DNA of 49,592 nucleotides from Nitrosomonas sp. Lineage in GTDB: Bacteria > Pseudomonadota > Gammaproteobacteria > Burkholderiales > Nitrosomonadaceae. A model generated the notes under the pieces. The model was given only the letters and a program-made list of their open reading frames with translations, did not search any database and was not told where the DNA came from. Shown here piece by piece: positions 44,147-49,592 of this stretch. The position numbers and the translations under genes are program-made. The stretch's first letter is position 1. Each line of letters starts with the position of its first letter. The stretch lies in contig JADZAR010000174.1 of NCBI GenBank assembly GCA_020852475.1, positions 1 through 49,592 on the forward strand, given 5' to 3'.

Positions 44147-45409
44147 ATGCAATCATTTACGCTGATTTTTATTACTACCTTATTAATTACGACTGCGATT
44201 CAGATATGGTTGTCGATGCGCCATATCCGCCATGTGCGCGCACATCAGAACAAAGTACCTGAGGATTTTGCCAGCCAAATTAGTCTGGCGGATCATAGTA
44301 AAGCAGCCGACTATACCTGCGCAAAAACGCGCGCAGGTTATTTTGGCATTTTTATGCATGCCGTATTGCTGCTTATCTTTACATTGGGGGACGGTTTGAA
44401 TGCGCTGAGTCTGTTCTGGCATGGGTGGATCAGCGATCCGATTGCACACGGTATGGCGCTGATTCTGTGTACCTTTCTGATTATGGGGATGTTCGAGATA
44501 CCACTGAGTTACTATCGCATCTTTGTTATCGAGGAACAATTCGGTTTTAACAAAATGACACCCGGCATGTTTTTTACCGATCTCATCAAACAAGCCATGT
44601 TGATGGCGCTGCTGGGCGCGCCACTGTTGTTCTGTATTTTATGGCTGATGGAGAAAATGGGTGACAACTGGTGGCTATACGCATGGATTGCATGGATTAC
44701 CTTTAATTTATTTCTGTTGGCTATTTTTCCTGCCTGGATTGCGCCGTTGTTCAACAAATTTTTACCGCTGGAAGATGCTGCGTTGAAAGTAAGAATTGAG
44801 CAATTATTGAAAAAATGCGGTTTCACATCGAACGGTTTGTTTGTCATGGATGGTTCTCGTCGCAGCAATCATGGTAATGCTTATTTCACAGGTTTTGGCA
44901 AAACCAAACGCATTGTCTTTTTTGATACTTTGCTTTCACGTCTGGAACCAGCTGAAATAGAAGCTGTGCTTGCGCATGAGCTGGGTCATTTCAAACATCG
45001 TCATGTCATCAAGCGTGTAATGGCTTCATTTATCATGAGCCTGCTGTTTTTCTGGCTGTTGGGTTATCTCATGAACCAAACGTGGTTTTATGAGAGTCTG
45101 GGGGTGTCTGTTGAAATGGCGCCTTCAGCAGCCATGGCATTACTGCTCTTTTTTCTGGTGCTACCGGTATTTACTTTTCTGTTTCACCCAATCTCAAGCA
45201 TTTATTCACGTAAACATGAGTTTGAGGCGGACGCCTATGCCGCACAGAATGCATCAGCTGAAGATTTAATCCATGCGTTGGTCAAACTTTACCAAGATAA
45301 TGCCGCTACGTTGACGCCAGATCCATTGCACTCTACTTTTTATGATTCGCATCCACCCGCTGCAACCAGGGTTGCCCATTTGCAGCGCCAGATTCACCAT
45401 GCGTCTTGA
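44147..45409 (+). CDS. M48-family membrane metallopeptidase (Ste24/CAAX protease-like)
   Basis: The 420-residue polytopic protein has an N-terminal membrane region, YRIFVIEEQFGFNKMTPGMFF typical of the Ste24 group, the zinc motif AHELGHFKHRH, and the third ligand in SRKHEFEADAYA. Bacterial members are thought to act in membrane protein quality control; true CAAX processing is not expected. It is followed closely by phhB and rsgA. Confidence 0.92.
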   Translation: MQSFTLIFITTLLITTAIQIWLSMRHIRHVRAHQNKVPEDFASQISLADHSKAADYTCAKTRAGYFGIFMHAVLLLIFTLGDGLNALSLFWHGWISDPIAHGMALILCTFLIMGMFEIPLSYYRIFVIEEQFGFNKMTPGMFFTDLIKQAMLMALLGAPLLFCILWLMEKMGDNWWLYAWIAWITFNLFLLAIFPAWIAPLFNKFLPLEDAALKVRIEQLLKKCGFTSNGLFVMDGSRRSNHGNAYFTGFGKTKRIVFFDTLLSRLEPAEIEAVLAHELGHFKHRHVIKRVMASFIMSLLFFWLLGYLMNQTWFYESLGVSVEMAPSAAMALLLFFLVLPVFTFLFHPISSIYSRKHEFEADAYAAQNASAEDLIHALVKLYQDNAATLTPDPLHSTFYDSHPPAATRVAHLQRQIHHAS

Positions 45410-45426
45410 ATCCAACAGGAAAAGAT

Positions 45427-45756
45427 ATGAACGAGCTTGCTGCACAAAAATGTAAACCTTGCGAAGGCGGCATCGAGCCGCTGACCGCAGAAAAAGCCTC
45501 AGTTTTTCTGAAACAACTGGAAGGATGGCAGTTGAAGGGTAAACAGATCAGTAAAACTTATACTTTCAAGAACTATTACCAAACCATGGCTTTTGTCAAT
45601 GCGCTGGCTTGGGTCTCGCACCGGGAAGATCATCATCCTGATATTACGGTGGGTTACAATCGATGTGACGTTGTCTATATGACACATGCCATTGATGGTC
45701 TGTCAGAAAATGATTTTATCTGCGCTGCAAAAATAGACAAGTTGTTTTCTGTTTGA
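45427..45756 (+). CDS. phhB: Pterin-4a-carbinolamine dehydratase
   Basis: PhhB/DCoH dehydrates 4a-hydroxy-tetrahydrobiopterin. The start is ATG 45427 (AGGAA before it), giving 109 residues. The active-site stretch SHREDHHPDITVGYNRCDVV carries the conserved His-His-Pro and the later His. No phenylalanine hydroxylase gene is adjacent, so in this cluster its real job may concern molybdopterin or another pterin, which is unsettled. Its stop overlaps the TTG start of rsgA. Confidence 0.92.
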   Translation: MNELAAQKCKPCEGGIEPLTAEKASVFLKQLEGWQLKGKQISKTYTFKNYYQTMAFVNALAWVSHREDHHPDITVGYNRCDVVYMTHAIDGLSENDFICAAKIDKLFSV

Positions 45757-46649
45757 GTACGTTTCGTTCCGACAAGGCAACAACAAGAACCGCTCTAACC
45801 GGTGTGGCAAGTGCTGTTTTTGGCAGGAATTTCATGGTTGAAACAAGAGACGGAGAACGGTTCTCATGCGTAATGCGCGGAAAAAAAGGGGGGGTGGCTT
45901 GTGGTGATAAGGTTGAATTCAGGATTACTGCTCCCGAACAGGGGGTGATAGAAAAAATTCTGCCACGGGAAACATTGCTGTATCGCAGTGATGCTTACAA
46001 GGAAAAAATTATTGCGGCGAATGTTACGCAGATCATAGTCGTTGTCGCCGCTGTTCCCAGTTTCAGCGAAGAATTGATCAATCGATGTCTTGTTGCCGCT
46101 GAAAGCCAGAGTATTCCGGTTATTATCGTACTTAATAAGGCCGATCTGACTGAGCCGACGCAGGCTGCGATCAGAATACTGGAGCTGTATGCGACACTCG
46201 GTTATCCGGTGCTGAAGCTGAGCGCAATCAATGACATCTCGGTATTAAGACCGTATCTGGAAGATCGGGTCAGTGTTCTTGCCGGTCAATCAGGAATGGG
46301 AAAATCGACTATTCTGAATGCGCTTGTTCCCGATGCACAGCGCATGACAGCCGAAATTTCAACCGCGCTGGATTCGGGCTGCCATACGACAACACATTCG
46401 CGCCTTTATCATATCAATGCCAACAGCGCTGTTATTGATTCTCCAGGTATCCAGGCATTCGGGTTGAATCATATTAAAGTTGAAAATCTGGCATGGGGAT
46501 TTACTGAATTTCACCCTTATATCGGGCAATGCAAATTCCACAATTGCCGGCATTTGAACGAACCCGGTTGTGCTCTGATTTACGCCGCGGAGAATGGAAA
46601 AATCAGCACCAGACGACTTGCTTTTTATCATAAATTACTGGAAAACTGA
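45753..46649 (+). CDS. rsgA: Small-subunit ribosome biogenesis GTPase RsgA
   Basis: RsgA is a GTPase that checks late 30S assembly. The 298-residue protein has an N-terminal OB-fold region and the circularly permuted GTPase order: NKADL (G4), then SAIND (G5), GQSGMGKSTILNAL (G1), TALDSGCHTTTH and DSPGIQAFG (G3), ending with a zinc knuckle GQCKFHNCRHLNEPGCAL. The start is TTG overlapping the phhB stop codon (TTGA), implying coupled translation. Confidence 0.95.
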   Translation: MSTFRSDKATTRTALTGVASAVFGRNFMVETRDGERFSCVMRGKKGGVACGDKVEFRITAPEQGVIEKILPRETLLYRSDAYKEKIIAANVTQIIVVVAAVPSFSEELINRCLVAAESQSIPVIIVLNKADLTEPTQAAIRILELYATLGYPVLKLSAINDISVLRPYLEDRVSVLAGQSGMGKSTILNALVPDAQRMTAEISTALDSGCHTTTHSRLYHINANSAVIDSPGIQAFGLNHIKVENLAWGFTEFHPYIGQCKFHNCRHLNEPGCALIYAAENGKISTRRLAFYHKLLEN

Positions 46650-46661
46650 CGGGAGTCCTGC

Positions 46662-47231
46662 ATGAGTCATCAAAACTATAAGAGACAGATGGTAAGGAAG
46701 CGTATAAAGAATTATCTGTTGGTCGGCGCAATCTGGATTTTCTCGTCTACAATCGGACTGGCAGCCGACGTGGGACTTTCGCTCAGAATCGGACAGCCTG
46801 GATTTTACGGTGAAATTCATCTGGGTGATTTTTTTCCGGCGCCCGAGTTGATTTATCCGAATCCGGTTATTATTTATACGCCGCCCAATGTTATACAGCA
46901 GCCGCTATACCTGCATGTTCCGCACAAGCATGTTAAGAACTGGCGGCGCTTCTGTATCCAGTACCGTGCCTGTGACCGTCCGGTCTATTTTGTTCGCGAA
47001 CAGTGGTATAACGATGTTTATATTCCGCATTACAGTCAGCACCGGCACGATACACAGCTGCGTCATTACGATTACCATCCTGCACAGGGCCATGATTTGC
47101 ACAGGTATTACGATGATAAACATGATCACCACGATCATCGCCGCGATAAGGCTAAAAATTTCAAGGATAAAGATTCTCGTCGTGACCATGACAAACATGA
47201 CCGGGGGCATGGTAAAAAGCACGATGACTAA
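46662..47231 (+). CDS. Exported protein with His/Asp/Lys-rich C-terminal tail
   Basis: The 189-residue protein starts with a basic region and a signal segment (KNYLLVGAIWIFSSTIGLAA). The mature N-terminal part GLSLRIGQPGFYGEIHLGDFF, YPNPVI, and HVPHKHVKNWRRFCIQYRACDRPVYFV resembles uncharacterised exported proteins widespread in betaproteobacteria; two Cys may form a disulfide. The last ~60 residues are almost only His, Asp, Lys, Arg and Tyr, probably disordered and metal-binding. It lies 12 bp after rsgA and faces the CDF transporter gene. Function is unknown. Confidence 0.75.
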   Translation: MSHQNYKRQMVRKRIKNYLLVGAIWIFSSTIGLAADVGLSLRIGQPGFYGEIHLGDFFPAPELIYPNPVIIYTPPNVIQQPLYLHVPHKHVKNWRRFCIQYRACDRPVYFVREQWYNDVYIPHYSQHRHDTQLRHYDYHPAQGHDLHRYYDDKHDHHDHRRDKAKNFKDKDSRRDHDKHDRGHGKKHDD

Positions 47232-47286
47232 TTCGCGCATTGAATGTGCGTCAGATTGTCAGATGATTGTGGTGACGTCGGTATGA

Positions 47287-48441
47287 TCAGACTTTGAATC
47301 GTACCTGTATATCGCTGACATACGGCAGTGCGTGCGCCGCCTGTTTGAGTTCGCTCACCAACTGTTTGGCTTCATTTGTGTTGCGCAAAATCTCAATCGG
47401 CAAGTCCAGTTCGATATAAATCTCTCCGGACAAATAATGCAGCGTAACGTCTTCAAGCAGTGAGGCAGACAATTGCGGCCAGCAGCGCTTGAGTTCTTCG
47501 ATGATTTTTTCTCGGTAAGGCAGATTGTTACCGGGAGAATCCGATTCGTCATTTTCCGGATCAATGTGTACCGTTACGTCGGATACGATATCAACAGAAT
47601 CCAACAGGCGCCGTCGTACGGCTTCGCCGATTTGGTGCCCTTCCGATACACTGAGCCTGGGATCAACCTGAATATGCACATCAATAAAAGCATCGCCCGC
47701 ACTTTTGCGCGAACGCAGCATGTGTAACGATCGGACGCCTTTAACATTAAAAATATGCTCGCGAATGGCGTGTAACTCATCTTTATCCAATGCCTGGTCG
47801 ATCAATTCCTGTGAACTTGAGCGCACCATGTTGGCGCCGATTTTTGCAATCATTACCGCGACGACAATGGCTGCAACCGCATCCAGATACGGATAGCCAT
47901 GCATGGCACCGGCAATGCCGATAACGACCACAAGGGATGAAATTGCGTCTGACCGGCTGTGCCAGGCATTGGCCAGTAACATGTCCGAGCGCAACCGACG
48001 TGCTGCGGCTACGGTATAGCGATAAATCCATTCCTTGGAAATAATTGACAGTACTGCAATCATTAACGCCAATCCGCCGGGTTCGAGCAGTATCTCCGGT
48101 TTATTGATGCGACGCACTGAGTCATAAGCAATCCCGCAGGCAATGGTGATCAAGACAATTCCCAGACCAACCGTCGCCAGTGTTTCAATGCGGCCATGGC
48201 CGTAAGGATGTTCTTCGTCGGCGGCTTTGTGCGAATGTTTGGCTGCATAGAGCACAAGAAAATCTGTCAACAGATCCGAAAATGAATGAACGCCGTCTGC
48301 GATCAAGGCTTGAGAATTAGCGAACCACCCTGCGATAATCTTGACGACACCGAGGATAAAATCAATAGCCGAACCAATAAGCGTAACCTTGCGCACTTCT
48401 CTGTAGCGCTGCTGAGTATTTACATTCGGAGCTACATTCAT
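47287..48441 (-). CDS. Cation diffusion facilitator (CDF) metal transporter
   Basis: The 384-residue protein has about six membrane spans in its first 210 residues. The CDF metal site appears as DGVHSFSDLLTDF in span 2 and HSRSDAISS in span 5, followed by a cytoplasmic C-terminal domain (VKGVRSLHMLRSRKSAGDAFID, then VTVHIDPEND) that dimerises. Such proteins export Zn, Fe, Co, Cd or Mn with protons. At 384 residues the C-terminal part is longer than in FieF. The ion is unknown. It converges on the His/Asp-rich exported protein gene. Confidence 0.93.
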   Translation of the reverse strand: MNVAPNVNTQQRYREVRKVTLIGSAIDFILGVVKIIAGWFANSQALIADGVHSFSDLLTDFLVLYAAKHSHKAADEEHPYGHGRIETLATVGLGIVLITIACGIAYDSVRRINKPEILLEPGGLALMIAVLSIISKEWIYRYTVAAARRLRSDMLLANAWHSRSDAISSLVVVIGIAGAMHGYPYLDAVAAIVVAVMIAKIGANMVRSSSQELIDQALDKDELHAIREHIFNVKGVRSLHMLRSRKSAGDAFIDVHIQVDPRLSVSEGHQIGEAVRRRLLDSVDIVSDVTVHIDPENDESDSPGNNLPYREKIIEELKRCWPQLSASLLEDVTLHYLSGEIYIELDLPIEILRNTNEAKQLVSELKQAAHALPYVSDIQVRFKV

Positions 48442-48497
48442 GTCATTGCAAAGATAAAAGGACTATATGTATTGTCTGCGAGGTAAAGACGGTTTTT

Positions 48498-49064
48498 TTA
48501 TCGTTTGGTGTACTGATTCAGCATCTTATTGACTTCGTCAATATCAAAATGCTCGGCATCGAAGTCGTCACCCATCCACTCGCGCATTTCTTCATGTTCC
48601 GGGTGTGTCGGATCGTTAATCGCTTCAAGAAACATGGCATATCCAGGAATACCGCCGATATCTTCGGGCGGACAAGCCCGTCTTCCCTTAATACATAGCG
48701 GTAATGTCATGTCGTGCTCGAATGGCAGAATTTTTTCAAGCAATACTTCATGCTCCCAGCCATCCCCATAATCATAGTTGTAGAGCAATTTTTCTTTTTC
48801 AAGCCGTAACAGTTGGCTTAGTCGGAATTTGGATTCATCTTTCATGGCGTTAAAGAATTCTTCATGCGGTTCACCATATTGCACATTACCCATTATAAAA
48901 TCGTGCAGATGTGAATTTGTCCAGCCCATTACAATCTGTAGCACCGTATGCAGTTCACTGAGGTTTGCGGTGCTGGCAATTAGAAATCTGCGCCATATCG
49001 GAGGACGGAGATATTTAAGGGTGACTTTAAGTTGATAGACTGAACGCAACGGTCGTGCTGTCAT
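48498..49064 (-). CDS. Plasmid pRiA4b ORF-3-like family protein
   Basis: The 188-residue protein opens with VYQLKVTLKYLRPPIWRRFLI and continues LSELHTVLQIVMGWTNSHLHDF, the hallmark of the pRiA4b ORF-3 / IS1096-passenger-like family. A YNYDYGDGWEHEVLLEKI segment and GRRACPPEDIGGIPGYAMFLEA complete it. Function is unknown; relatives are found on plasmids, in transposons and on chromosomes. There is no transposase here, so the gene looks settled. It lies 56 bp upstream of the CDF transporter gene, on the same strand. Confidence 0.88.
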   Translation of the reverse strand: MTARPLRSVYQLKVTLKYLRPPIWRRFLIASTANLSELHTVLQIVMGWTNSHLHDFIMGNVQYGEPHEEFFNAMKDESKFRLSQLLRLEKEKLLYNYDYGDGWEHEVLLEKILPFEHDMTLPLCIKGRRACPPEDIGGIPGYAMFLEAINDPTHPEHEEMREWMGDDFDAEHFDIDEVNKMLNQYTKR

Positions 49065-49332
49065 ATGATTAATTTTCCCGTAGAATGGTGTGAAAGAAGA
49101 TTGTAATTATAAATATCACTGTGATGCGTTCGATCAATTCAGCTGTTTTCGGCAGGATGAGCGCTATTGCTCTGGATTATTATACTTTAACCCTGCATGA
49201 TTAAGCGTTTCCGTTTTATTGATACCATTACGGCTCAGATTTTTCTGTGGCATGGTTTTCGTGCTCAGCATCAATTACAGTTAGCTTTATATTCGTTATA
49301 ATTCACGTTTTTGTTCCATTTTAGATATAACA

Positions 49333-49592
49333 ATGTCCGCGCAAAAATCCACTGACGCTGCTTCAAAGCCCATTGTTTTCAGCTGGCGCAGGTTTTTACT
49401 GCATGCCTCAATTCTAGGAATCGGATTATTGTTGGGCTGGATGACGTGGTATTTCTCAAAACCGCAAAGTGTCCGTTTTCACGAAACCAAAGCAGATGAA
49501 TATCTGACTGTTGCAGTGACGCCGCATATTGAAATTGCTTTAGATACCGGCAGTTCCATCGCGATCACAGACCGTCAGCCGCTATTCATGGA
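49333..49592 (+). CDS. Membrane-anchored protein, possibly FecR-like, partial
   Basis: Only 86 N-terminal residues are visible from ATG 49333. They show a cytoplasmic start (MSAQKSTDAASKP), one membrane span at about residues 26-44 (HASILGIGLLLGWMTWYFS), and a beta-like stretch containing IEIALDTGSSIAITDRQPLFM. The last part resembles the opening of FecR domains, in which a signal-binding beta-helix sits in the periplasm and the N-terminus contacts a sigma factor. This is a weak match. No sigma-factor gene is seen in the 270 bp before it. Confidence 0.35.
   Translation, partial: MSAQKSTDAASKPIVFSWRRFLLHASILGIGLLLGWMTWYFSKPQSVRFHETKADEYLTVAVTPHIEIALDTGSSIAITDRQPLFM

Noticed and set aside
1-49592. 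tRNA or rRNA genes
   Set aside because: Reading for TTCGAATCC-type T-loops and CCA ends outside coding regions gave no credible candidate; short or degenerate ones could have escaped.

Overview
The window is a continuous chromosomal stretch from a Gram-negative betaproteobacterium, most likely a Nitrosomonas-like ammonia oxidiser. Pointers are a SmbP-type small metal-binding protein (37112-37453), an S-adenosylhomocysteine (SAH) riboswitch in front of ahcY, the gene orders rpsP-rimM-trmD-rplS, ftsY-ftsE-ftsX-rpoH and orn-M48-phhB-rsgA, and a pair of exosortase-A-associated hydrolases. The genus is an inference from gene content, not from an rRNA or marker-tree comparison. I saw no tRNA, rRNA, CRISPR array, insertion sequence or prophage.

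Layout. 1-6.7 kb: surface-carbohydrate genes. On the minus strand are a KdsB-like cytidylyltransferase, an HpcH/HpaI aldolase and the N-terminal part of a D-2-hydroxyacid dehydrogenase. On the plus strand are a GT-B-like glycosyltransferase, an FkbM methyltransferase, an O-antigen ligase/polymerase-like membrane protein and an O-methyltransferase. 6.9-8.2 kb: small genes (DUF2024, IalB-like, ArsC-like). 8.4-10.5 kb: the ribosome and tRNA-modification operon rpsP-rimM-trmD-rplS, minus strand. 10.8-16.7 kb: a methyl-cycle and one-carbon block, metK, SAH riboswitch, ahcY, metF, an unknown two-TM protein, folD. 16.8-21.9 kb: aceE, aceF, nadD, rsfS. 22-25.9 kb: an HDOD protein, a DsbA-like protein, a hotdog thioesterase, a DUF2059-like protein and a Blc lipocalin. 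26-28.4 kb: the peptidoglycan pair ldtD(ycbB)-like and ycbK-like. 28.4-32.2 kb: priA and an unknown lipoprotein. 32.6-34.3 kb: two exosortase-system hydrolases. 34.4-37.5 kb: rdgC, a DUF2007/zinc-ribbon protein, a kelch protein and smbP. 37.6-41.3 kb: rpoH (with a CIRCE-like operator), ftsX, ftsE, ftsY. 41.4-49.6 kb: an M16 peptidase, a His-rich EF-hand protein, orn, an M48 protease, phhB, rsgA, a His/Asp-rich exported protein, a CDF metal transporter, a pRiA4b ORF-3-like protein and the start of a possible FecR-like protein.

How it fits together. The methyl-cycle block is coherent: MetK makes SAM, AhcY removes SAH under a SAH-sensing riboswitch, and MetF and FolD supply one-carbon folates. 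The cell-division and secretion genes share a strand with the heat-shock sigma factor, whose upstream region carries an HrcA-type operator. The carbohydrate block suggests synthesis and CMP-activation of a 3-deoxy-2-ulosonic acid, plus export-side ligation and methyl decoration.

The less explained items are: a 13671-13755 element in which a 9-bp direct repeat flanks an 11-bp perfect stem with an internal hairpin; a ~70-nt imperfect palindrome between priA and the lipoprotein gene; the KdsB/HpaI/dehydrogenase trio; a nucleophile-less exosortase hydrolase; and three separate His/Asp-rich exported proteins. No clearly new multi-gene defence or mobile system is visible.
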